The notes: a model not told the origin generated them from the sequence alone. A stretch of 13,478 nt of DNA from CAYYJM01 sp964471755 (GCA_964471755.1 CAYYJM010000177.1:1-13478), one strand, 5' to 3'. Numbered from the stretch's first letter, positions 1-5,843 are shown. Made by a program: numbers and translations.

Positions 1-418
1 TCCGCAGCTCCCGCACCCGTTCGTACCACTCGCAGCCGGCCAGCGTCGCGATGAGGTCGGGGTCGCCCTCGCCGCCCCGGACCTTCTTGCGGAGGGCGTT
101 GAAGCTGGCCGGGATCGCGCCTTTCGAGATCTTGTTCGCGAACCCGGCGGCCACCTCGGCGAGGGCGTAGAGCCCGTGGCAGGTGCTCTCGCAGGCGTTC
201 GCCAGCCGGAGCGTGGGGACGCTGTCGATGTAGTGCACGGTCGGGATGGTCGGGTGGCGCTCCCTCTTCCTGGCCTTGTAGTCCGACACCAGGAAGGGCA
301 GGTCGATGACCTGCAGATGGAGCGCCTCGCGCTTCGCGCTCCACTCGTGCACCAGGTGCAGCGGGTCGTGGTCGCCGCGGATGACAGTGGCCGCCATGCA
401 CAACTGACGGAAACTCAT
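1..418 (-). CDS. Hypothetical protein, N-terminal part (runs off left edge)
   Basis: An open frame starts with ATG at 418 and continues to the window edge, giving 139 codons of N-terminal sequence. The start is well supported: GGAGG-rich sequence (ggaggaaggagg) ends 4 nt before the ATG. It begins 19 nt after the stop of the upstream gene (438-1589), so the two are probably co-transcribed. The visible part begins MSFRQLCMAATVIRG. It then has a mixed stretch with a basic, charged segment (KARKRERH, near residue 50), then a predicted helical region (residues ~70-139) ending in ...EWYERVREL. I do not recognise the family. The helical tail could be the beginning of a HEPN-like domain, whose R-x4-6-H motif would lie beyond the edge, but this is only a guess. 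Reading and direction are secure; function is unknown. Confidence 0.7.
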   Translation of the reverse strand, partial: MSFRQLCMAATVIRGDHDPLHLVHEWSAKREALHLQVIDLPFLVSDYKARKRERHPTIPTVHYIDSVPTLRLANACESTCHGLYALAEVAAGFANKISKGAIPASFNALRKKVRGGEGDPDLIATLAGCEWYERVRELR

Positions 419-437
419 CGCGCCTCCTTCCTCCGGC

Positions 438-1589
438 CTATTCGCACTCGCCGACTTCCAGCAGGAACTGCACCAGCCCCTCCGCCCGCACGAGCAGGGC
501 GCGGAGTTGCGGTTCCGTGTAGGAGCAGGTGACCGCGTGCGTCCCACCCTGGAAGAGATCGACCAGGGCCAGCATGGCGGCGACGTCCTTCTCCACGAAC
601 TTGCCGAACCGCCTGTCGTTGATGCCGCGGCAGATGTAGCGCAGCCGGACGTTGCGCGTCGGCCTGTTGTCGGGGAAGTCCTCGCGGTCCGTGCTGAACT
701 TGCGCACCTCGTCGTCCGGGGCGAGGCGGTGCAGGACGTGGGTGAAGAGCTCCCGCAGCGACGTGATGAAGTGCCGCTGGTAGTCGTCGTGCCTCGATGC
801 GAACGCGGCCCGCGCTCCGCCCAGCAAGCCAACCAGGTCCGGAAACTTCACGGAAAGTGACCCGCTCAGCGCCGCGGCGTTCTGCTCGGCGATCTGGTCG
901 CGGACGGCCTGGATTTCCTCTTCGGCCTCCGGCTCGACCTCCTCGTCGGTGGTCGTTTCGAGCAGGTCCACCGCGTTGAAGTATTCGCTCGCAGGGCCGG
1001 CGGTGGCGACCGGGGGCAGCGCCAGCACCCGGTTCTCGGCCTCGCCGACGCTCTGGTAGAAATCGCCGTACGCGCCGGTCAGCTCCTCGAAGCCGGCCAC
1101 CAGGCCGGTGCGCAGCTCCAGGGGCAGGGCGAACGCGTGCCCGATTCTGTCTGCGGGCAGCATGGCCGCCAGCATGCGGGAGGTCTCCGCGATCCTCGCC
1201 AGGCCCGCCAGGTGCGACTCCAGGGCGGGGAAGGGGCGGAGATCGGGGCTCATCGGCGCGAGCAGCTCCCTCCAGCCTGCCTGCATCCGGGCCATCTCGG
1301 CGGCATGCTCCCGGATCGGCCGCGTCGCCTCCAGGAGGCCGGCGATCGCCTCGGTCGCGCGGAACGCCGGCAGGGCCAGCGGGGCGATGCCGGAGAGCGG
1401 GCTGGTCACGGCCCGGTTCTTCGCCAGCGCCTCCCGCATCGCGGCATGGATGCGGACCTCGCTCAGGATGTCGCGGGGGACGGCGAGCCGCGCCGCCGCC
1501 TCCAGCGGGCCGGCCATCGACCGTCGCAACGCTTCCATCGCCTGGATCGCGGCGAGATGCTGCCGGATGAATTCGGGGACGCCTGCCAT
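438..1589 (-). CDS. Putative nuclease with a pPIWI-associated-nuclease-like C-terminal domain
   Basis: 383 residues, starting MAGVPEFIRQHLAA. I chose the ATG at 1589 over an upstream ATG at 1649 because GGAGG sits 7 nt before it and the extra 20 residues are low-complexity. Residues 1-~200 are rich in Ala/Leu/Glu and look helical. Residues ~205-235 are an acidic linker (DEEVEPEAEEE). Residues ~258-383 form a compact domain with SLRELFTHVLHRLAPDDE, RPTRNVRLRYICRGIN and LFQGGTH. From memory this pattern matches the domain called 'predicted pPIWI-associating nuclease'. That assignment is recall, not a search. R279-x4-H284 (RELFTH) fits the HEPN ribonuclease R-x4-6-H motif and could be catalytic; this is inference. 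It lies in a leftward operon after a PIN-like gene, 96 nt downstream of it. A role in defence or RNA cleavage is plausible. Alternatively it could be a scaffold with no activity. Confidence 0.6.
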   Translation of the reverse strand: MAGVPEFIRQHLAAIQAMEALRRSMAGPLEAAARLAVPRDILSEVRIHAAMREALAKNRAVTSPLSGIAPLALPAFRATEAIAGLLEATRPIREHAAEMARMQAGWRELLAPMSPDLRPFPALESHLAGLARIAETSRMLAAMLPADRIGHAFALPLELRTGLVAGFEELTGAYGDFYQSVGEAENRVLALPPVATAGPASEYFNAVDLLETTTDEEVEPEAEEEIQAVRDQIAEQNAAALSGSLSVKFPDLVGLLGGARAAFASRHDDYQRHFITSLRELFTHVLHRLAPDDEVRKFSTDREDFPDNRPTRNVRLRYICRGINDRRFGKFVEKDVAAMLALVDLFQGGTHAVTCSYTEPQLRALLVRAEGLVQFLLEVGECE

Positions 1590-1685
1590 GGGGGGGCCTC
1601 CAGCGGGCCGTGGGGGAGGAGCGTTTGTTCGCCCGCAGAGACGGCACACTCATTGTACCCGCCACCCGGACCGAGGCAGCACTGC

Positions 1686-2549
1686 CTACGCCCCCGGCTT
1701 GAGCACCATGAATTCTTCGATGCCGATGACTCGGGTCGTGAGGCCCAGGAAGTGGTACGCCGCCTTCACCCGCTTCCGGTAGCGCTCGTCGCCGGAAACG
1801 AAGACATCGGCCGCCGCCGCGTAGATCGCGTGCGTCACGTCGTGCATGCGCGAGCGGTACTTCTCGAACTTGTCGGCGAGGTATCCCACCTCTTCGAGGA
1901 GGCACAGAACCAGATTGATGACGATCTCCCGGTCCTTGTGGGAGCGCATCAGGTCGTCGCCCTTCGGCATGGTGTCGTGGTTCCAGCCGTAGTTCCACAG
2001 CTTCTGCCGCAGCCCCTCCAGCACCTGCGGGTCGCGCAAGACCGCCTCTTCGCTCAGGCCGCTGACCTTCTGCACGGTTGCCCCGTAAGCGGCACGCCGC
2101 TCCTCAAAGAGGCCGACACCGGGCCCGCCTCGCAACGCAGTGCCGAACTCCTCCTGTACGGCGTCGAAGGCCTCGGCCGATTTCCGGCTCATCAGCCAGC
2201 GCTCGTTCTCCTCCGCGGCCAAGGTCAGGTCGTAGTCGGCGAGCACGCGGCCCATGCAGACGTCGGGCACCTCCTGGACGAGGCGCGTCGGGTTGGCCAT
2301 GTCGGGCAGAAGTTCCCAGCGGTCCGAGATACCCTCGATGAGCTGCAAGTGCTCGGCGACCAGCCGGGTCGCCTCATCCTCGTTCTTCTGTTCGCGGAAG
2401 ATGACGGCGACTTCTTCCACGTGCGCCGGGCTGTACGGGAATACAGAGCCGGCAGCCTTTCGGGCGTCGATGTGCTCCCGCAGGCCTGGACGTTCCTTCT
2501 TGATCAGGGCGACGACCACGTTGTGGTCGAGGTATTCCAGCGGCGGCAT
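1686..2549 (-). CDS. PIN-like domain protein (putative metal-dependent RNase)
   Basis: 287 residues, starting MPPLEYLDHNVVVALIKK. AAAGGAGG ends 6 nt before the ATG at 2549, which decides the start. The PIN hallmarks are visible. An N-terminal strand carries Asp8 (YLDHN). Glu45/Glu46 follow in a short helix (AHVEEVAV). The C-terminal block has Asp237 (MHDVTHAIYAAAADVFVSGD), Asp248 and Asp254, then R-x5-Y-x2-LG and a final IEEF. PIN proteins cleave RNA with two metal ions held by 3-4 acidic residues. At 287 residues it is about twice the size of a VapC toxin, with an extra middle region (~60-220). No short VapB-like antitoxin is adjacent; the preceding gene encodes an unrecognised 196-residue protein 55 nt away. 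Toxin, defence effector or house-keeping RNase are all open. The fold call is fairly sure; the role is not. Confidence 0.75.
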   Translation of the reverse strand: MPPLEYLDHNVVVALIKKERPGLREHIDARKAAGSVFPYSPAHVEEVAVIFREQKNEDEATRLVAEHLQLIEGISDRWELLPDMANPTRLVQEVPDVCMGRVLADYDLTLAAEENERWLMSRKSAEAFDAVQEEFGTALRGGPGVGLFEERRAAYGATVQKVSGLSEEAVLRDPQVLEGLRQKLWNYGWNHDTMPKGDDLMRSHKDREIVINLVLCLLEEVGYLADKFEKYRSRMHDVTHAIYAAAADVFVSGDERYRKRVKAAYHFLGLTTRVIGIEEFMVLKPGA

Positions 2550-2604
2550 GGCGGCCTCCTTTCTGAAGGTCAGACAGGAAACCGAGGCGAGAAGGTTCGC
2601 GGCG

Positions 2605-3195
2605 CTAACGGCTGACCTCTCCGTCGAACCGCGTGACGTGTGCGAGAAAATCACCCCATCCGCCGCCGTTGAGGAGCCCCGACACCTCTTCGAGAGCGGC
2701 AAGAACCCCCTTCGCCGAGAACTCATCCCGCCCCAGCGGGACGGCGAAATCGGCCACGGAGCAGCTCGCCGGCTCCATCGACGAACGCGACGGGCCCATC
2801 GGGACGAACACCGGGAAGCCGTACTCCATGTCCTTGCGGTGGGCGAGGACTTCTTCGGCGACGGCTTCTGCGAGTTTCCCCATCCTGCCAACGTCCAGCC
2901 GGTCGATCATGGACTCCCGGTAGCGCACGCCCTTGGCCTCGGCGAGGATGCCGGCCACGCCGGCGAGCAGCCAGGCGTGGGTGCTCACGCCGTCCCCTGC
3001 CAGGGTGACGGTGCTGACCGCCCCTGGGGCGAGCCTGGCCTCCTCCCTCGCCAGGCCGTTGAGAGCGCCGACCCAGTCGTGGCCCGCCTCGTGGAAGAGG
3101 TGCCGGTCGGCTTCCAGTGCCGCTTCCAGAAAGGCGCGGAAGTTCATCGAGGGGAGATCGTACCTGAGCCAGTAGGTCGTCCTGTCGAGTCCCAT
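2605..3195 (-). CDS. Hypothetical protein, first gene of the leftward operon
   Basis: 196 residues, starting MGLDRTTYWLRYDLPSMNFRA and ending FDGEVSR. The frame stays open upstream through the tRNA gene, but those codons read tRNA and repeat sequence, so the start must be inside. ATG 3195 is preceded by only a weak purine stretch (GGGGCAGAAAGC). An alternative ATG at 3147 (MNFRAFLEA) has no ribosome site. The protein looks mainly helical, with a segment FLEAALEADRHLFHEAGHDW near residues 20-42 and a Gly/Ala-rich HAWLLAGVAGILAEAKG region near 75. There is no signal peptide, and I see no DNA-binding helix-turn-helix or catalytic motif. It heads a run of four same-strand genes that includes a PIN-like nuclease 55 nt downstream, so a partner or control role is possible. 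I do not recognise the family. Confidence 0.6.
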   Translation of the reverse strand: MGLDRTTYWLRYDLPSMNFRAFLEAALEADRHLFHEAGHDWVGALNGLAREEARLAPGAVSTVTLAGDGVSTHAWLLAGVAGILAEAKGVRYRESMIDRLDVGRMGKLAEAVAEEVLAHRKDMEYGFPVFVPMGPSRSSMEPASCSVADFAVPLGRDEFSAKGVLAALEEVSGLLNGGGWGDFLAHVTRFDGEVSR

Positions 3196-3211
3196 GCTTT
3201 CTGCCCCGGAA

Positions 3212-3235
3212 ATGTGTCCCGTGATGTGTCCCGTG
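3212..3235. repeat. Perfect 12-bp tandem duplication
   Basis: ATGTGTCCCGTG occurs twice head to tail with no mismatch (3212-3223, 3224-3235), just upstream of the start of the leftward operon. A second, near-perfect 10-bp tandem (GCTCGCTCGG / GCTCGCTCGC, 3247-3266) lies 11 nt further away. They fall in the untranslated gap between the tRNA terminator and the first gene, so they could be regulator sites or replication-slippage products. No function can be assigned from sequence alone. Confidence 0.7.
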
Positions 3236-3330
3236 CGCCTGCTCTTGCTCGCTCGGGCTCGCTCGCCCTCACCCGGCCTTGCGCCTGGGGAGCAGTGAGC
3301 CGCAAACCGGTACACGACAGGTAGTAACGA

Positions 3331-3360
3331 GAAAACCACCCGGTTTCCCGAGTGGTTTTC
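3331..3360 (-). terminator. Intrinsic terminator after tRNA-Lys
   Basis: A 13-bp stem (minus strand GAAAACCACTCGG / CCGGGTGGTTTTC, one G-T wobble) closes a GAAA tetraloop. The A-tract and T-tract at the stem base make it look like a rho-independent terminator that could work in both directions. It starts 6 nt after the tRNA 3' end and so would end the tRNA transcript, separating it from the leftward operon. Confidence 0.8.
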
Positions 3361-3365
3361 TGGAG

Positions 3366-3438
<73 letters not shown>

Positions 3439-3452
3439 TACCATTCCCTCTC

Positions 3453-3480
3453 ACTATAGCAGACCCGCGAACGTTGACAA
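3453..3480 (-). promoter_or_regulatory. Sigma-70-type promoter for tRNA-Lys
   Basis: On the minus strand TTGTCA (-35, 3475-3480) and TATAGT (-10, 3453-3458) each match the consensus at 5 of 6 positions. They are separated by 16 nt. Transcription would begin about 8 nt before the tRNA 5' end at 3438. The fit in strength and position makes this the likely tRNA promoter. Confidence 0.7.
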
Positions 3481-3518
3481 GGGCTCACTTCTTTTCCTGT
3501 TCTTCGCCACGACAAGAA

Positions 3519-3575
3519 CTCTTCGCGCACAGGAATAATTGGTCCAATCGTCAAAACCTTATCTCTTTGCGCACA
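3519..3575. promoter_or_regulatory. Paired 13-nt direct repeat with central palindrome, possible operator
   Basis: CTCTTCGCGCACA (3519-3531) and CTCTTTGCGCACA (3563-3575) match at 12 of 13 positions, 44 bp apart start to start (about four helical turns). Between them lies the palindrome ATTGGTCCAAT (3538-3548). The stretch is more AT-rich than its surroundings and lies 140-200 bp before the first precursor gene. A regulator binding site or promoter region for the peptide operon is a reasonable inference; I could not identify a convincing -35/-10 pair for the plus strand. Confidence 0.4.
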
Positions 3576-3596
3576 ACTCGCATTATCTCCCGATTT

Positions 3597-3654
3597 GCTT
3601 GTTGAACCATTCTGCTGGCCCAGGTATCTCTTGAAGATACTTGGCTCAACAAGC
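3597..3654 (+). promoter_or_regulatory. Two-tier inverted repeat in the 5' leader of the precursor genes
   Basis: Outer arms GCTTGTTGA (3597-3605) and TCAACAAGC (3646-3654) are perfectly complementary over 9 bp. Inside them, CCAGGTATCT (3620-3629) pairs with AGATACTTGG (3635-3644) over 10 bp with one G-T wobble and a 5-nt loop. A 14-nt bulge remains on the 5' side and 1 nt on the 3' side. There is no T-run after it, so it is not an ordinary terminator. It lies 63 nt before the first precursor ATG and could be an RNA control or stability structure, or a DNA operator. Confidence 0.5.
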
Positions 3655-3717
3655 CGGCAGGGGGCGACCCGTTCCTTCCTTCCGGTTTCTTCCTGGCTCG
3701 CCCCGGAGGACCTGACC

Positions 3718-3954
3718 ATGAAAATTGCCACCGTTACCGACCACACCCTGAACGACCACGACCTCGAAATGGTCGCGGCCGGGTTGCTCAAGGTCACGCC
3801 CCCCTACTTCCTGGCGGAACCGTTTCCCGTCTTCGTGGACCGACGACTGCCACCAATCCGGCCACTGGGCGGCTCCACCACCCCGGTTCTTCCTCCACCG
3901 ACCACCAGCGGTGGCTCCGGACTCGAATCTCTGCCACCGCCGCAAAGCCACTGA
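3718..3954 (+). CDS. Candidate secreted-peptide precursor 1, proline-rich core
   Basis: 78 residues, starting MKIATVTDHT. GGAGGA (3705-3710) lies 7 nt before the ATG, a strong ribosome site. Residues 11-22 (LNDHDLEMVAAG) fit the double-glycine leader pattern recognised by C39 peptidase exporters: Leu-12, Asp-8, Leu-7, Val-4, Ala-2, Gly-1. Cleavage after Gly22 would release a 56-residue core with 14 Pro, including TPP, RRLPPIRPL and two LPPP runs. There is no cysteine, and the only core Lys is at core position 3. The next two genes encode small proteins with matching leaders, and a C39 exporter is encoded about 4.7 kb downstream. The product is probably exported and could be a bacteriocin, signal or surface peptide. 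The core matches nothing I recognise. Confidence 0.7.
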   Translation: MKIATVTDHTLNDHDLEMVAAGLLKVTPPYFLAEPFPVFVDRRLPPIRPLGGSTTPVLPPPTTSGGSGLESLPPPQSH

Positions 3955-4112
3955 TTGTCGATCTCCACCATCGCAAAATCGGAAAATGACATCGATCCGC
4001 ATTCCCAGGTTCTGTAAAATGAGGCAAGATCGGTAAACGGAACAGGATGCGAGCCCCGACCACAACGGCTTTCTCCATCCCGATTACCCCTCTTCAGACG
4101 AAATAGGCTCCC

Positions 4113-4322
4113 ATGCAGACAGGCAAGCAACCATCGCCCGGCCCGACGCCGGCGGATCAACTGGACGAGTTGTCCGAACTGGCACTGGAAGTCGTCGTCT
4201 CGGGCAAGTTTGGCCCGGGTTGGAGCCCCGGTTGGGGACCGACCGGCCGACCGACCTGGGGCCCCGATTGGGGCTGGGGACCGGCCTATGGCCCGTGGGG
4301 GTTCAGTCGGTGGTGGTGGTAA
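4113..4322 (+). CDS. Candidate secreted-peptide precursor 2, G-P-x-W repeat core
   Basis: 69 residues, starting MQTGKQPSPG. The ribosome site is weak (TAGG 5 nt before the start). Residues 20-31 (LSELALEVVVSG) align with the leaders of the flanking small genes (Leu-12, Leu-7, Glu-6, Val-4, Ser-2, Gly-1). Cleavage after Gly31 leaves a 38-residue core with nine Trp, seven Pro and no Cys. Pro falls at core positions 4, 8, 12, 16 and 20, giving units GPGW, SPGW, GPTG, RPTW, GPDW. The core ends in SRWWW and has its only Lys at position 1. Precursor 1 ends 158 nt upstream and precursor 3 begins 50 nt downstream. An amphipathic, membrane-active peptide is possible but unproven. A chance ORF is unlikely given the shared leader and the ordered repeat. 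Confidence 0.75.
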   Translation: MQTGKQPSPGPTPADQLDELSELALEVVVSGKFGPGWSPGWGPTGRPTWGPDWGWGPAYGPWGFSRWWW

Positions 4323-4372
4323 CCGTTCCCGCTGTCCCATTCACTGGGTCGGTTCTCTTTCCGAGGCGTCCG

Positions 4373-4681
4373 ATGCAAGCGGAACTGAATCAGATAACAC
4401 CCCATCCGACACAGGACGTGCCGCAAGTGGAACTGTCCGAGCAGGACCTGGAGGTCGTCTCCTCCGGTAAAAATGGCGGCAACGTCACCGGCGGTTTTCC
4501 TCCCGGACTCGGCTTCAACGTCGGTTCGCCCTGGTCCTTCGCCGGCATGGGCGGCGGCTGGGGGACCGGCTTCGGCTGGGGCGGCGGACAGGGCTGGGCC
4601 GGCTGGGGCGACGGCGGCTGGGGCGGCTGGCGACCGGCCATCCGCGGCCCTCTGGGCGGCGGCGTCTACGCCCGCTGGTAA
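4373..4681 (+). CDS. Candidate secreted-peptide precursor 3, Gly/Trp-rich core
   Basis: 102 residues, starting MQAELNQITP. GAGG (4363-4366) lies 6 nt before the ATG. The open frame extends further upstream, but through precursor 2 in another frame, so ATG 4373 is the sensible start. Residues 21-32 (LSEQDLEVVSSG) carry the same leader pattern as the two preceding small genes. After Gly32 a 70-residue core follows with 28 Gly (40%), eight Trp and no Cys. Its first residue is its only Lys, and it ends YARW, echoing the SRWWW end of precursor 2. Glycine-rich Cys-free cores recall unmodified class II microcins, although Trp is much more abundant here. It lies 42 nt before the GNAT gene, with no modification gene between them. 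Function as an exported peptide is inferred from leader and context. Confidence 0.75.
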   Translation: MQAELNQITPHPTQDVPQVELSEQDLEVVSSGKNGGNVTGGFPPGLGFNVGSPWSFAGMGGGWGTGFGWGGGQGWAGWGDGGWGGWRPAIRGPLGGGVYARW

Positions 4682-4723
4682 CCACAGGCCCACACAGGAC
4701 CATTGATCACGAGGATGGCCACC

Positions 4724-5704
4724 ATGCAACCTGCTCCATCTCCTGCTTCGACCACGCCCGCCACGGACGTTCGCTACGTCCTGCTCCGGCAGGGGCAGGA
4801 AACGATTCCGTTTCAGGGAATGACCTACAAGAGCTTCCAGCCATTGCTGGCCAGCCTGGTGCCCCACGGCCCTGGCGTGGCTGTGGGGGCCCTGCTCGGC
4901 GAAGGCTCCGCGCAGCAACCGGTCGGCCTGGTCCTGGCGCAACGAGCGCCCGAACCGGATCCCACCCAGGTCGTTTCCCTGTTCGTCTCTCCGGCCTTCC
5001 GCCATCAGGGCATCGGCACCGCCTTGATGGCCCATCTGGAAGAGGCCCTGAGCCAGCAGGGCGTTCGCCTGATCTTCGGCGTCTACCCCTCCGGCAAGGA
5101 CACCACGCCCTTTCTGGAACGCCTCCTGGCTCAACGCGGCTGGCTGCCACCACGACCGCGAATGTACCTCTTCCAGGCCGGCCGAGCGTCCGCCCAGAGC
5201 GTGCTGCCGGTGTCCTGGCTCAAGCCGCGGGAACTGCCGCCAGAATACAGGTTCTTCCCCTGGCGAGAACTGAAGGCCGCCGACCGCGCCGTCATCCGCG
5301 AAGGGGTCGAGAGCGGCCGGATTCCGTCGATGCTCTCGCCGTTCAACGAGGAAGCCACCCTCGACCCGGACATCAGCACCGGGCTTCGCTACGGCCCCGA
5401 CGTGTATGGCTGGATGATCTGCCACCGCATCGCTCCCGACACCATTCGCTACACCGCGCTCTACGTCCGCGAGGACATCCCCGTCAAGGGACTCGGCTTC
5501 AAGTGCTTTGCCGAGTCGGCCCGCCGGCACCTGGATCGGGACCGCGAGTTGCCCGGCTTCGTCGCGTGCTGGGGCGTCCTGGCCAGCAATCCGTTCGCCG
5601 CGTTTCTCCAGCGTCGGTTGCTTCCCCATCTGGCCGATGTTTCCTATTCCTTGACTCAGGAGACACAAAAGGAACTGGTGGCCGCTCCCCCGGAGCAGGG
5701 GTGA
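4724..5704 (+). CDS. Tandem GNAT-family N-acetyltransferase
   Basis: 326 residues, starting MQPAPSPAST. TTG 4703 and ATG 4715 are possible earlier starts, but GAGG (4711-4714) is well placed only for ATG 4724. The N-terminal domain has the GNAT acetyl-CoA signature: strand VVSLFVSP, then R93-H-Q-G-I-G-T (the R/Q-x-x-G-x-G/A pyrophosphate loop) and a helix. A second half (~residues 175-320) shows a similar order: strand YGWMICHRI (~228-236), strand TIRYTALYV, then KGLGF (255-259) and a helix. This suggests a duplicated GNAT fold whose second loop is degenerate. Such enzymes move acetyl or longer acyl groups onto amines. Lying between precursors and exporters, it may act on the peptides; GNAT enzymes are known in other peptide clusters, for example microviridin. 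Self-immunity by acetylation is the main alternative. Confidence 0.8.
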   Translation: MQPAPSPASTTPATDVRYVLLRQGQETIPFQGMTYKSFQPLLASLVPHGPGVAVGALLGEGSAQQPVGLVLAQRAPEPDPTQVVSLFVSPAFRHQGIGTALMAHLEEALSQQGVRLIFGVYPSGKDTTPFLERLLAQRGWLPPRPRMYLFQAGRASAQSVLPVSWLKPRELPPEYRFFPWRELKAADRAVIREGVESGRIPSMLSPFNEEATLDPDISTGLRYGPDVYGWMICHRIAPDTIRYTALYVREDIPVKGLGFKCFAESARRHLDRDRELPGFVACWGVLASNPFAAFLQRRLLPHLADVSYSLTQETQKELVAAPPEQG

Positions 5705-5787
5705 AAGACCGTTCCCACAAGGCGATCCGTCCCCGTGAAGCGATCGGCCCTCGCGAAGATGGGCGGGGAAAACTGGAGCGCTCGCAG

Positions 5788-5816
5788 CGATCCTGCCGAT
5801 TCTGAGAGCAGGATCG
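5788..5816 (+). terminator. Intercistronic hairpin with T-run, possible attenuator
   Basis: CGATCCTGC (5788-5796) and GCAGGATCG (5808-5816) are perfect 9-bp arms around an 11-nt loop, followed by GTTTT. It lies in the 139-nt gap between the GNAT gene and the TolC-like gene. It could be a partial terminator that lowers transporter expression relative to the precursors, or an mRNA end. The 3' arm contains AGGA, the only ribosome-like site for a TTG start at 5820, and would mask it. Confidence 0.5.
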
Positions 5817-5843
5817 GTTTTGCTGCATGTGGGGGGCTTCGCC

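Noticed and set aside
1137..2615. A long open frame on the plus strand (492 codons) opposite the nuclease genes
   Set aside because: It spans three minus-strand gene regions, has no ribosome site, and its composition (His/Arg/Gln/Leu-rich) is that of an antisense shadow in GC-rich DNA. The minus-strand genes have PIN motifs and strong ribosome sites.
3474..3502. Plus-strand promoter using the perfect TTGACA at 3474-3479
   Set aside because: At 17 nt spacing the -10 would be CTGTTC, a poor match, and the box overlaps the -35 of the tRNA promoter on the other strand.
3595..3717. An upstream in-frame start (TTG 3595) for precursor 1
   Set aside because: The added 41 codons run through the inverted repeat and have no ribosome site, whereas ATG 3718 has GGAGGA at a good distance and gives a normal-length leader.
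4015..4020. TAAAAT as the -10 of an internal promoter for precursor 2
   Set aside because: No acceptable -35 lies 16-18 nt upstream. The gap 3955-4112 is AT-richer than its surroundings, but nothing else in it supports a site.
3718..4681. Lanthipeptide, sactipeptide or thiazole-type precursors
   Set aside because: None of the three small proteins contains Cys, and no matching modification enzyme is encoded in the window.
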